Positions 24,101-33,114 of a stretch of DNA of 64,000 nucleotides are shown one piece after another (the first letter of the stretch is position 1; each line of letters opens with the position of its first letter). The position numbers and the translations under genes were made by a program. The notes beneath the pieces were generated by a model that was not told the origin of the DNA, did no database searches, and saw only the letters and a list, made by a program, of their open reading frames with translations. The stretch spans positions 4,221,026 through 4,285,025 of the forward strand of contig NC_020174.2 in the NCBI RefSeq assembly GCF_000224145.3, in the 5' to 3' direction. This DNA comes from Ciona intestinalis (lineage: Eukaryota > Chordata > Ascidiacea > Phlebobranchia > Cionidae).

Positions 24101-27100
24101 GGAAAGAACTTGCCCGCCCATACAGTTTACGGCTATACACTTCATATAATAACTATAGGGATAATTGAGTTTGGTTGTGACATGCTTGACTTCCAATCAA
24201 TGGCCAATGTGCGTAGGCTGCGACTTGATCATTAAAACGTCACTGAGTGTAAACATTTTGTAAATTTCTAATTCTGTTACGCGTCTCGTGTCAGTGATGG
24301 TACAACGAGCATCTGCGAATTATGCAAAACTTTAATTCTCTAAAACAAGCAAATATACGCGAAATGAAGTTTTCAAAAATAAAATCAAAAAAGCTAGATT
24401 AAAATACGTTTAATGCAACTACAAACTGTTTAAATTTAACAACAATCTAAACTATATTTAATATAACTACAGGCGGTACTCTAGCTCATGCATTCTTTCC
24501 CAGTGATGGACGGGCACATTTCGACGAAGCTGAGCACTATACATACAAAGGTGGTCCAGGTACATTTTAAAACAAAATTCCACAATAAATTTATCCTGAA
24601 CGTTTTTAAACAGGCTTAATGTTTCAGGAGTCAATTTATTTATTGTTGCTGCACATGAATTCGGTCATGCATTGGGTCTCGGCCATTCTAGCGTCCCTAA
24701 CTCACTGATGGCACCTTTCTATCAGGGGTACACAGCTAATTTCCAACTACACGACGACGACATTGCGGGCATACAACAGCTTTACGGTAATTTATTAATA
24801 ACAAGCAAGAGTTTTACGGAAATTAAAATTATTATAGTTACGGTTCTGTATTTGTCGATACAACTTCATGGCATATTCTAACTACCAATATGTTTAACCG
24901 CAGTTAATAATTTAGGTGGTTTGAATATTACTTTAAAACGAAAATAAATATAGAGTACTGCGGGGTAAGATGGGGTACCGTTAGTGGAACTTAAATGTCA
25001 TATTTCCTAATCGTGTTTTTAACAATTAACAACGAGTCGCGGGGATACCGTTATATAATTCTCTAAATATGCTTTGTTTTCAATTAAATGAGACGATAAA
25101 TAGTGAAAACATGTACCGTCTCAATCCACACCAATTAAGGTAATTTGTACACGGCGTGTTATTATATAATCTCTTTTACCACACAGGCAAAAAAGTTGAC
25201 GTTGATGCAAAGAAAAAGCGACCCACCAAGCCACCAACCGCCAGACCAACTGCACCAACGACCACAGCTCGACCGCGGCCAGCAGATGCGATGAACGTTT
25301 GTGGGAAAAATATCAGTTTTGATTGCATGTTTTTTGGTATGATAATAATAATAACATGAATTTAAAATATAATAAATAACCTCACTTTTTATAAGGTCGA
25401 TTGGTATACGTTATGGAAGATTTTGCATGCGTATACACATCGCTTATTAGCCATTACGTTATTTTACGCTAATTTTTTCGGGGTAATTTTGCTTGTACAG
25501 AGTGGTATCATTTATGCGATATATTCTAAATCACGTTTGCAACGCTCGCTCAGTGTTTTGTCTCTATAGATTACATGCGTAGATATAAGTGCATCACTGT
25601 ATAGTCTTGCACAAGATGTTATATTAATGTAAGCATTCTCTCATAGATCAACAGAAACAAAGCGTCTTCGCGCTCAAAGGAAAATACTTCTGGAAAATAA
25701 ACGATTACGGTGTGGTGGACGGTTACCCGAAGAAGATTTATCAATACTGGAAAGGACTACCCGGGAACATACAGGCAGCAGCCTACTCACGAATTACTAG
25801 GCGCACATATTTCTTCAAAGGTAGATGTTGTACATAGATATTAATTTATCGGTTAAAGCACGCCTCAACTGTTAGCTTAAAATTGCGATTGTCTAGTTAT
25901 TTAGTATCTCTTTAAATAGATAATTCAAACGCTCATGTTTTCGCAAATAATTTATTTCTGTAGTTTTACAAAATATTATTGCGATTTTAACAATATTTTT
26001 GCGATTTTAACCACGTTTTAATAATCTTCAGGAAGGCGAATGTGGAGGTTTAACGGAAGAGTTCTCGATCCTGGTTTTCCCAGAGATTCCTCCGACCTCG
26101 CACTTCCAGCCAATCCCAGCGCGGCTTTACAGTGGGGCGGAGATGGAAATATTTATGTTTTCCGAAGTAAGAATTAGAATAATATAAATTCCGTTTTAGT
26201 GTATGCGTTACACTTAACGTAAGCAGCTTATGATAGCCAAATGATTGTATGCTACTGTGGGGTAAGACGGGACACCTTTAGCTTAAATACCCAAATGTCC
26301 CGATCGTATTTTAAACAATAAACAACTCTCCATGGGGGTCGTAGGGATGCGGTTTTCTAATTCTCTGTTTACTACCAAATGGGAGTGGAAAATAGAACGG
26401 AACTTTATACCATTTAAATGTATTAACAACAGACTATTATTATGACTGTTTTTACCAACAATGTTCAACATTGTAAGATTTGTCCTCGCACATGAAATAA
26501 GCCGATATTTAACTCAACATTTTTCCAATATTAAAGGTTATTATTTTCTCATCATTTCAGAATCGTATTTCTACCGCTTTTCCGAATGGCAACCGTTCGA
26601 CGGAAGAAAGAGATACCAACACAAAAAAATCGCTAAGTTCTGGACTGGGATACCGAATGCACCTGACGCTGCTATCCAATGGAAAAACGGTAAGCAAGAT
26701 AACATGAATACGTCTAAGGTGTACAGCGTGGTTATGCATTTACCAATTTTATACCACAGGAAAAAGCTATTTCTTTAAAAGAAACGACTACTGGCGATTC
26801 AACGGCATTGACCGAGATGTCGACCCGAATTACCCGAAAAGTATAAAGAAATTGTGGATCGGGTGCCAAGGGAAAACATCGGCAAAACTCACAAAAAGTA
26901 AGCACAACCGATGATTATACGTATATGATTTGGTATAGTAGGGTGGGGTAAGAAGGGGCGTGTTTTTATATTATTTTCTTAACCCATTTGGAGGGAAATA
27001 AAGAATGTTTACAGAATTACATAACCGCATCCCCGCGATTTTGAATAAGCGTTGTTTGTTGTTTAAAATCGTAAAATGTGGAATTTAGGTGCGAAACGTC

Positions 27101-27267
27101 CTTACTCCTCGGTAGTATGTCTGCTAAATGTTTAACCGTCGGTCAATTTCACAGAAAACAGAAAATCAAAAAAGGGTAGGAAAGGAAGAAAGAACTCGAG
27201 AAGAACTAACACGCCTCCATTAGCGAGGCTAGAACTTGCACCCGGATCAAGCAACCCCCAACATTAG
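18144..27267 (+). CDS. Secreted matrix metalloproteinase with hemopexin domain and alternative catalytic exon
   Basis: Exons: 18144-18284, 20391-20654, 21384-21481, 21865-21989, 22647-22769, 22921-23011, then either 23303-23430 or 23635-23768, then 24473-24559, 24628-24786, 25187-25336, 25647-25820, 26032-26166, 26561-26689, 26760-26897, 27155-27267. All phases agree, giving 684 or 686 residues. In order: signal peptide ([17 protein letters not shown]); an unusual 115-residue extension; the prodomain (EYLGKFGY) with cysteine switch DRCGVED (Cys195); a very basic tract ending in the furin site RSKR (243-246); and the catalytic domain with [11 protein letters not shown] (His364, Glu365, His368, His374) and Met-turn Met382. 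A Thr/Pro/Lys linker follows, then a four-blade hemopexin domain between Cys446 and Cys639 and a short basic tail. No membrane anchor. Expected to be activated by furin in the secretory pathway and to cleave matrix. Residue numbers are for the second exon version. Confidence 0.94.
19825..19963 (-). mobile_element. Palindromic MITE copy (family A), in metalloproteinase intron 1
   Basis: Starts AGTAGGGTAGGGTAAGATGG with TTTGGTAGTAAACAAAGAA inside. The right end is degraded. Confidence 0.78.
20932..20968. repeat. Perfect 15-bp hairpin
   Basis: ATTATTTAACCAGCA and its exact reverse complement are separated by 7 bases, in intron 2 of the metalloproteinase. It may be a relic of a small foldback element or a structured RNA segment. 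No function can be assigned. Confidence 0.7.
21147..21336 (+). mobile_element. Palindromic MITE copy (family A), in metalloproteinase intron 2
   Basis: Starts AGTAGAGTGGGGGGAGATAG and ends CCCATCTTCCCCCACCCTAC, flanked by ATA repeats. Inserted about 45 bases before the prodomain exon at 21384. Confidence 0.85.
22388..22553 (-). mobile_element. Palindromic MITE copy (family A), in metalloproteinase intron 4
   Basis: GATGGGGGAAGATGGAACAC at the start, TTTGGTAGTAAACAAAGAA inside, and a diverged GTCTGATCCCACAGTATA end. Confidence 0.75.
23055..23220. mobile_element. Short inverted-repeat element (family B), in metalloproteinase intron 6
   Basis: Termini TATTGTAGCACTATTTCACC and the reverse complement of CCTGGTGATATAGTGTTACA form an imperfect inverted repeat of about 23 bp bounding some 165 bp. 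Inside, a segment containing CACCAGGCRGTATTYATTTA occurs twice. The structure is that of a non-autonomous DNA transposon; the family is not recognised. Confidence 0.6.
23303..23430 (+). CDS. Alternative catalytic exon 7a of the metalloproteinase
   Basis: Encodes [15 protein letters not shown] through [12 protein letters not shown]: the strand region with the structural zinc ligands (HGD) and the calcium-binding FDG. It enters in phase 2 and leaves in phase 1 (128 bases), matching both flanking exons. Its paralog lies 204 bases downstream. Joining both in series would shift the frame, so only one can be used per functional message. Confidence 0.85.
23635..23768 (+). CDS. Alternative catalytic exon 7b of the metalloproteinase
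   Basis: Encodes [20 protein letters not shown] through [12 protein letters not shown], a diverged copy of exon 7a with the same phases (134 bases, phase 2 in, phase 1 out). It is closer to the family consensus ([13 protein letters not shown]). All expected HGD and FDG metal-site residues are kept, so it does not look decayed. Confidence 0.85.
24954..25133 (+). mobile_element. Palindromic MITE copy (family A), in metalloproteinase intron 10
   Basis: Starts AGTACTGCGGGGTAAGATGG with TTTTTAACAATTAACAACG inside. The right terminus is diverged. Confidence 0.75.
26251..26410 (+). mobile_element. Palindromic MITE copy (family A), in metalloproteinase intron 13
   Basis: Starts GCTACTGTGGGGTAAGACGG with ATTTTAAACAATAAACAACT inside. 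The right terminal repeat is missing. Confidence 0.75.
26937..27119 (-). mobile_element. Palindromic MITE copy (family A), in the last metalloproteinase intron
   Basis: Starts AGTAGGGTGGGGTAAGAAGG. Internal GGAGGGAAATAAAGAATG and TTGTTTAAAATCG segments match the minus orientation. The right end is diverged. Confidence 0.75.
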
Positions 27268-27678
27268 GTTCTTGTAAAACTTTGACGAAAAGTGTCCGAA
27301 ACAGAAAATAACGTATAGAGATACTTTGTTCTTCTGGGTTCGTATTTGACATTTCAGGAAAATTCTGGATTAGCTGAACGCAGCATAAAGTCCGGTCAAT
27401 TATGAGACAAATGTTACCTATATAAATGCCTATTTATTAAAGCCAAGTGCCTCTTGTATACAGAGAATCGTGGGAACTCACGGATTAAGGTGTGTATTTA
27501 ACTGTCTGCTGCCCACAACCTCTTCACTATAAATATTATTATTCGTGCCTATTTATTTATATTTACGTTAAAACCGATTACTTCGTTATTATGATTACAG
27601 TCCGCACTTTTACGAATGTTTAAATTACATTTGAGCATTTATAGTTTTTACTTTTTAAAGGTAGTATCAAACTTATAT

Positions 27679-27802
27679 AGTAGGGTGGGGAAGATGGGAC
27701 ACTTTTAGCACATAATATCCAAATATCCTGATTGTGTTTTAAACAATTAACAGCGGTATATGGAATTCGTAAAAAAGTGTCCTATCTTAGCCCACCCTAC
27801 TA
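27679..27802 (+). mobile_element. Palindromic MITE copy (family A), internally deleted
   Basis: Both termini are intact (AGTAGGGTGGGGAAGATGGG and CTTAGCCCACCCTACT), but about 60 bases of the usual middle are absent. Confidence 0.85.
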
Positions 27803-28392
27803 TTATATTTAGCTTACGTGCTCTGATATTTTTCTTTTTTCGTACAACTGCCGTTTAAGAATATATTTTGACCCCTTGTAATTAACCGTGTATATAAACT
27901 TTACCGCCCGCTTTGTCACATATTATACCACGGGTAGCATGTTCGTCTACAACCTTTTGTAATAAAACGTTTTCTTTTTACTATGATGTATTGAACTGCG
28001 TGGACCAGCTAGCTAATTTTAAACCTTATCGAGGTAAACGTTAGCAAGAAATACTAACCAACACACTATAAACATAACATGTGCTAGAACATATCTACCA
28101 AAGCGAAACCGACGGTAGAAGGGGTTAGAGAGTCATGATAAAAACTCAAAGATATAAAAACTCATAAGATAACAAATTCTCGCAATTCTGAAAACGGGCA
28201 TGTTTTAAGAGAAAGGATTATTTCAAACACCGCTAACACACTGTATTCTGTTACAAATGTTAGGTTGCAGTCCTATAAGAAGGCTAGGGGGTTTGCATAA
28301 TTATCTGTTCCTAATCCTTGGTCCTTTAACCAGCCATCCTTGGTCCTTTAACCACCCAAATAAAATAGAATATGGGTACACTTTATATTTTA

Positions 28393-28440
28393 CCGATTTT
28401 TTATACAGACTAAGCTCCCGATTTTTATACAGACTAAGCT
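28393..28440. repeat. Tandem duplication, 24-bp unit
   Basis: CCGATTTTTTATACAGACTA and CCCGATTTTTATACAGACTA start two adjacent copies that both continue AGCT. A second pair (ATCCTTGGTCCTTTAACCA, twice, 22-bp period) lies at 28314-28354. Confidence 0.8.
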
Positions 28441-28450
28441 CAAAAAACTC

Positions 28451-29026
28451 AAATTCAACAGTGGGCATAAAAATATAGGGTATTCTTTAATTGGATTAGA
28501 TGAACTGTTGAACTGTATGCTACAACTCCTATGTCACATGCACGATGCAAGAAATTTAACCGAAAAGAAACTAGCCTACTTAAGCTAACTTTTTTTATTC
28601 TTCCAAAACAGTAACACCTTGTCAGTTTTATTTTAATTTTGGTTTACAACATTCAGCCTTAATCGTTTCACACAAACACACGAAGGTATAACAAGCGAAT
28701 GAAAAAAATGGTGACGGTTAACGTAACAGGACTTCATAATTCCAACACGCTTATGTACAAGAAGTGTTTTAACCAGAGAGTAAAAAACAGGGAAAGGCCC
28801 TGTTGCTGTTTCTTTCCATTATCATTTTACATTTAAAAATCTTATTAAAATCATGGTTGGAAACTGGACATAGATGGACACATGTTAGAAACCATGAATT
28901 TTCACTTGTTCCTTTTTGGCCAAGCCCACCTAAAGAAACAACCAATTTAAAAAAAACAGCTACTTTAAACGGTACCAGATAATCATTAAATGATTTCTAT
29001 ATTTTCATGCCCACTGTTAAATTTTG
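28451..29026. repeat. Inverted repeat pair flanking the last exon of eIF1
   Basis: A segment at 28451-28478 (core AACAGTGGGCATAAAAATAT) recurs as an imperfect reverse complement at about 28997-29026 (core ATATTTTCATGCCCACTGTT). The pair encloses the terminal eIF1 coding exon, so it is not the two ends of a simple insertion. Two opposed copies of a small repeat, or a rearrangement, are the likelier explanations. Confidence 0.65.
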
Positions 29027-30365
29027 TAATGCAATGATTTATAAACTGGTACTAGTTGATATCAAAATATAATTGACAATGAGCCAACGCTAGTCGGTAC
29101 ATATTATGACAATATGAGATTTTTCTGAAATTTTCAGCTTTGAATACTTAAAGTGAAAGTAGGTGCAAAAACAGATTGTCCGATCAGTTTTAAAATATAC
29201 ATGACTGTCGATAAAGTGATAGTAAAATATAAAAGAAACATTTGACTTACATTAACAAGAAATCCAGCAATGTTGTTCCTTTGGTCTCCCTGCAGTTGTA
29301 GAACTTCTCCGTACTCTGAGTGATCAACAACTGTGCCGTTGCAAGCGAACTCCTGTATGAAGATTGGTAAGAAAAATGTTGAGTATTTGTATTCTTGATT
29401 TGAAAAAATGTTACTGTACCATCTGAGCTTCGCGGGTTATTGCACACATTAGAACTTACCACAAACAGTAAACAGATATTGATTTGTTCCCAGCGAGGTC
29501 AGATTAACAGTTAAGCTTATGAAAAAAATGTAAAAACATACAAAACATGTTGAAAGAGACGCAGCCAAAGACTGTGATATGGAAAACCACATCAAAAGTT
29601 AAATGCTGCATTAAATAGTCATTGTGTTAAAATAAATGTGCCAAATCTGCCCAAAATCCCAGGTTTTATATCAAACATATGGAATTAAACAAAAAATGAT
29701 GAGATAGAAACCTACCTTTTTGCAAACGCGCACTATCCTTTTCTTATCATAATCGTCTGAAATTCCTTGCACAGTGGTGAGTGTTTTGCGGCCATTTCTT
29801 TGTTGAATTCGAATATGAATTACATTTCCTTGGCTTCCGGTGTCATTACCTTTGCTTGCATCAGCAAAAGGATCTAAATAGACAAATGGTTAATATGGAA
29901 AATGAATAGATTGTCATTCGGATAGGTTTCCCATCTGTCTGATTCGCATCATTCGTTTCTCATTTGGCATACTTGCATTTGCAAGACTAGCACCAAAATT
30001 TGGAATATTGACGATGCCATTCTTACCAAAAATCAATTGGATCCTTGGTGTTAATATGTACATATACCACATTACACTAGCAACATTGGATGCAGATTTT
30101 TGGACGTTCCATCTATTATAGTTTATATAACCAAGACAATTCTCTTTACATATAATGTACAGAATGGTTTCATGACAGGTTAATACCTTAAATGTAACAG
30201 GCATTAAATAAAGACAAGTGCAATATTGTGTTATCTAGCAAGTTTTGTTAACTTACTCATCAAATTAAATTTATCATTTTAAAAATATATATTAAAGTAT
30301 ATATAGTTATAGTATTTAGATGACTTACCATATGTTGCCAAGTTAAGAACGTTTTCGTTACTCAT
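28885..30365 (-). CDS. eif1: Translation initiation factor eIF1 (SUI1 family), complete
   Basis: Four exons on the minus strand: 30329-30365, 29716-29873, 29251-29352, 28885-28929. They join in phase to 113 residues, exactly the usual eIF1 length. Diagnostic segments are DPFADASKGNDTG near the N terminus, NVIHIRIQQRNGRKTLTTVQ, FACNGTVVDHSEYGEVLQLQ, GDQRNNIAGFLV, and the C-terminal VKIHGF. eIF1 binds the 40S subunit near the P site and enforces start-codon selection in the cytoplasm. A possible upstream cistron ends 177 bases before the ATG on the same strand. Exon 1 and upstream DNA reappear at 32130-33114, which I attribute to an allelic contig. Confidence 0.96.
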
Positions 30366-30542
30366 GCGGGAGTTTTATGGGGAATTTGGCAAAATTTAAG
30401 CTAAATTTCGTGGTTTTAAACAAAAATTAATGTTTTACTTTAACTATCTCTTACAGCACGAATCTACGAAAAGTTTGGAGATTTAAATACTTGGAACACT
30501 ATGAATACGCGGGGTTATGATTAACAAATAAGAAAATGTTAC

Positions 30543-30655
30543 TTATTGCGGAACTAAATCAGTAAACACATCTTCCCGTTCTTTCATTTCTTTATACATG
30601 CGTTCTTGCGCCACCATTACGCGATGTAACCTTAATCCACGCGGTGGCACACTTT
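30543..30655 (-). CDS. Last exon of a small unrecognised protein, possible cistron upstream of eIF1
   Basis: After a good minus-strand acceptor (CCCCATACTGCAG), 36 codons read SVPPRGLRLHRVMV, then AQERMYKEMKEREDVFTDLV and PQ before a TAA. The charged, helix-prone sequence is preserved in both copies of the region. Upstream exons were not found; the acceptor needs a preceding exon in phase 1. The stop lies 177 bases before the eIF1 ATG on the same strand, which in ascidians could mean an operon resolved by trans-splicing. Function unknown; it might also be a chance reading frame. Confidence 0.4.
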
Positions 30656-30839
30656 CTGCAGTATGGGGAGCAAATAACAGGCAGTGTAAACTAAAAGAAT
30701 ACACGACTATAATTTGTGATTCAAAAACAAACAAGACAAAAATAAAACAAATGACAGTCGTAAAAATAGTTTCCAGGATTTTATTTGTTGTATCATCAAA
30801 TAGGAGCCCGTAAACAGAAGTTTAAAAAAGCCGTACATG

Positions 30840-30871
30840 TCTCCGTGTCCCATTTTACCCCACCTTACTAT
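30840..30871 (+). mobile_element. Terminal fragment of a family A MITE
   Basis: GTGTCCCATTTTACCCCACC followed by TTACTAT matches the right end of family A. The left part is not recognisable. An allelic copy lies at about 32640-32672. Confidence 0.5.
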
Positions 30872-30982
30872 GGAAGTTATTAAATATTGTAGGCACGCCT
30901 GAAAAGTAAGTACTCTGAGTTTTCGAAATTTTGTGGCAAATATTCCTCCTAGTTATTGCTTGACTGTAGTTGATATGTTATT

Positions 30983-31165
30983 GTAGGGTGGGAGGAGACT
31001 TTTTCATTTTTTCTCGTCCCATTTGGTGGTAAACAAAGAACATTCAAAAAATTGCAAAACCATATCCTCACGACGACCGCTGTTATTTGTTTAAAACACG
31101 ATAAGGATGTTTGGATACTATGTGCTATATAGCTAAAGTGTCCTATCTTCTCTCTCCCTAAGTTA
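30983..31165 (-). mobile_element. Palindromic MITE copy (family A)
   Basis: Starts GTAGGGTGGGAGGAGAC, contains ATTTGGTGGTAAACAAAGAA and ends CCTATCTTCTCTCTCCCTA. An allelic copy lies at 32784. Confidence 0.82.
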
Positions 31166-31310
31166 TAAAGTCATTTGTCACTACACCGCATGTGCAAAAC
31201 AAATTTCATAAACAAGTCTTCGCCCGTTGTGCAAATATCAAACCAGGAAAACAACCAAGCATTACGCGAGAAAACCCAGTGACGTCACGAATGAAAGAGT
31301 AATGACAAGA

Positions 31311-31360
31311 NNNNNNNNNNNNNNNNNNNNNNNNNNNNNNNNNNNNNNNNNNNNNNNNNN
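31311..31360. other. Assembly gap, 50 N, between overlapping contigs
   Basis: A run of 50 N separates copy A from copy B. Sequence left of the gap equals the right end of copy B, and sequence right of the gap equals the left end of copy A. Confidence 0.99.
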
Positions 31361-31553
31361 ATTCACTTTACATATAATGTACAGAATGGTTTCATGACAG
31401 TTTATTACCTTAAATGTACAGTAACAGGCATTAAATAAACATGGAGCTATACAGAGAAGACGGAAAAATTTTTCCGCTAGGAGGCGATGACAAATTCGTT
31501 TCTCTATTTTATGGGGAGCAGTTAGTTTCACGCGTTTATACACATAAGATATA

Positions 31554-31646
31554 AACCCCTAACACTAACCCCTAACACAAACCCCTAACACTAACCCCTA
31601 ACACTAACCCCTAACACTAACCCCTAACCCCCAACTCCTAACCCCA
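31554..31646. repeat. Telomere-like tandem array inside the 563-bp transposon
   Basis: About six to seven units of a 12-13 base repeat, CCCCTAACACTAA, grade into CCCCTAACCCCC variants. Each unit contains CCCTAA, the metazoan telomere hexamer, but the period is not 6. Confidence 0.85.
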
Positions 31647-31696
31647 AACTCGTCAAACAAAAAAAACTTGAAAAAAAAAACATAAAAAAAGTATTC

Positions 31697-31775
31697 CACT
31701 GTGCGGGACTCGAACCCGGTAAAAATGAAACAAAGAGAGTATACGACCGCACGCAAACCGCTACACCACAGATTC
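31697..31775 (-). ncRNA. tRNA-like sequence with pol III A and B boxes
   Basis: On the minus strand, TGGTGTAGCGG (31758-31768) fits the tRNA A box and GGTTCGAGTCC (31706-31716) fits the B box, spaced as in a tRNA. A T-arm of about 4 bp can form (CGGG/CCCG around TTCGAGT), but a full 7-bp acceptor stem cannot. It is a tRNA-derived promoter or pseudogene rather than a working tRNA. Confidence 0.6.
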
Positions 31776-32129
31776 GACGACAGTAACCACTACGAAAGAG
31801 CGTATATAACCGACCTAATGTGGGAAATATGTTCTTACTAGTGTTTTATGTATTTAGAAAGGTATTTTTATTATTTAATTAATTTGTTTTACACTTATTA
31901 ACACTTTGTAGTGCTGTTTTGTTCGTTTTTCCGTATTTTTTAATTTAAATAATTACCGCCTCTAGCGGAAAAAATTTTCCGTCTTCTTTGTATAGTCCCA
32001 TGTATTAAATAAAGACAAGTGTAATATTGTGTTATCTAGCAAGTTTTGTTAACTTACTCATCAAATTAAAATTATCATTTCAAAAATATATATTAAAGTA
32101 TATATAGTTATAGTATTTAGATGACTTAC

Positions 32130-32166
32130 CATATGTTGCCAAGTTAAGAACGTTTTCGTTACTCAT
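32130..32166 (-). other. Second copy of eIF1 exon 1 (allelic duplicate)
   Basis: Identical in coding sequence to 30329-30365, including the donor GTAAGT. No second copy of exons 2-4 exists in the window. It is best read as the other allele of the same exon, not as a second gene or alternative promoter. Confidence 0.8.
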
Positions 32167-32343
32167 GCGGGAGTTTTATGGGGAATGTGGCAAAATTTAA
32201 GCTAAATTTCGTGGTTTTAAACAAAAATTACTGTTTTACTTTAACTATCTCTTACAGCACGAATCTACGAAAAGTTTGGAGATTTAAATACTTGGAACAC
32301 TATGAATACGCGGGGTTATGATTAACAAATAAGAAAATGTTAC

Positions 32344-32456
32344 TTATTGCGGAACTAAATCAGTAAACACATCTTCCCGTTCTTTCATTTCTTTATACAT
32401 GCGTTCTTGCGCCACCATTACGCGATGTAACCTTAATCCACGCGGTGGCACACTTT
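32344..32456 (-). other. Second copy of the small upstream cistron exon (allelic duplicate)
   Basis: Same 36-codon reading frame as 30543-30655, with no change in the encoded peptide that I can see. Confidence 0.45.
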
Positions 32457-32783
32457 CTGCAGTATGGGGAGCAAATAACAGGCAGTGTAAACTAAAAGAA
32501 TACACGACTATAATTTGTGATTCAAAAACAAACAAGACAAAAATAAAACAAATGACAGTCGTAAAAATAGTTTGCAGGATTTTATTTGTTGTATCATCAA
32601 ATAGGAGCCCGTAAACAGAAGTTTAAAAAAGCCGTACATGTCTCCGTGTCCCATTTTACCCCACCTTACTATAGAAGTTATTAAATATTGTAGGCACACA
32701 TGAAAAGTAAGTACTCTGAGTTTTCGAAATTTTGTGGCAAATATTTCTCCTAGTTATTGCTTGACTGTAGTTGATATGTTATT

Positions 32784-32968
32784 GTAGGGTGGGGAGATGA
32801 GACCTTTTCATTTTTTCTCATCCCATTTGGTGGTAAACAAAGAACATTCAAAAAATTGCAAAACCATATCCTCACGACGACCGCTGTTATTTGTTTAAAA
32901 CACGATAAGGATGTTTGGATACTATGTGCTATATAGCTAAAGTGTCCTATCTTCTCTCTCCCTACGTT
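32784..32968 (-). mobile_element. Palindromic MITE copy (family A), allelic to 30983
   Basis: Same insertion point and sequence as the copy at 30983-31165, apart from a few substitutions. Confidence 0.82.
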
Positions 32969-33114
32969 ATAAAGTCATTTGTCACTACACCGCATGTGCA
33001 AACCAAATTTCATAAACAAGTCTTCGCCCGTTGTGCAAATATCAAACCAGGAAAACAACCGAGCATTACGCGAGAAAACCCAGTGACGTCACGAATGAAA
33101 GAGTAATGACAAGA

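Larger units (their letters stand above)
27268..28884. other. Convergent intergenic region between the metalloproteinase and eIF1
   Basis: 3' ends of two convergent genes. AATAAA at 27961-27966 (+) may serve the metalloproteinase. TTTATT at 28594-28599 and 28627-28632 are AATAAA on the minus strand and suit eIF1. The stretch also holds one MITE and two pairs of short tandem duplications: a 22-bp period at 28314-28354 and a 24-bp period at 28393-28440. No gene seen. Confidence 0.55.
30139..31310. repeat. Near-identical segment, copy A (empty-site allele)
   Basis: This stretch, from inside eIF1 intron 1 to the contig end, matches 31361-33114 end to end with scattered substitutions and small indels. 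The exception is the 563-bp insertion in the other copy. It contains eIF1 exon 1, the possible upstream cistron and a MITE. The empty target site reads CAGGCATTAAATAAAGACAA near 30197-30212. Confidence 0.9.
31440..32002. mobile_element. Non-autonomous inverted-repeat transposon, 563 bp, with 10-bp target duplication
   Basis: Termini begin CATGGAGCTATACAGAGAAG and, on the other strand, CATGGGACTATACAAAGAAG, and stay similar for about 46 bp. ATTAAATAAA stands on both sides (31430-31439 and 32004-32013) but only once in the empty allele near 30200. A 9-10 bp duplication with long inverted repeats recalls Mutator-like elements; the family is not proven. There is no transposase. Inside are a telomere-like tandem array and a tRNA-like pol III promoter on the minus strand. 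Confidence 0.88.
31361..33114. repeat. Near-identical segment, copy B (insertion allele)
   Basis: Matches copy A over its whole length once the 31440-32002 insertion and its 10-bp target duplication are removed. It begins exactly at the contig edge and ends where copy A ended. A TGACGTCA site lies at 33084-33091, a plausible promoter element for the minus-strand transcript. Confidence 0.9.

Noticed and set aside
28451-29026. A non-autonomous hAT transposon (ends beginning CAGTGGG)
   Set aside because: The interval contains the last eIF1 exon, and the bases outside the ends are inverted rather than directly repeated, so there is no target duplication.
31262-31543. Minus-strand open frame crossing 31311-31360
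   Set aside because: It spans an assembly gap and transposon termini, so it is not a real coding unit.
31554-31646. An internal telomere or chromosome-end remnant
   Set aside because: The 12-13 base period and its location within the inverted termini of a transposon argue that it is part of that element.
31697-31775. A functional tRNA gene
   Set aside because: A and B boxes are good, but the acceptor stem does not pair over 7 bp and it lies inside a transposon.
32130-33114. A second eIF1 gene or duplicated promoter
   Set aside because: Only exon 1 and upstream DNA recur, bounded exactly by a contig gap. Allelic misassembly explains it better.
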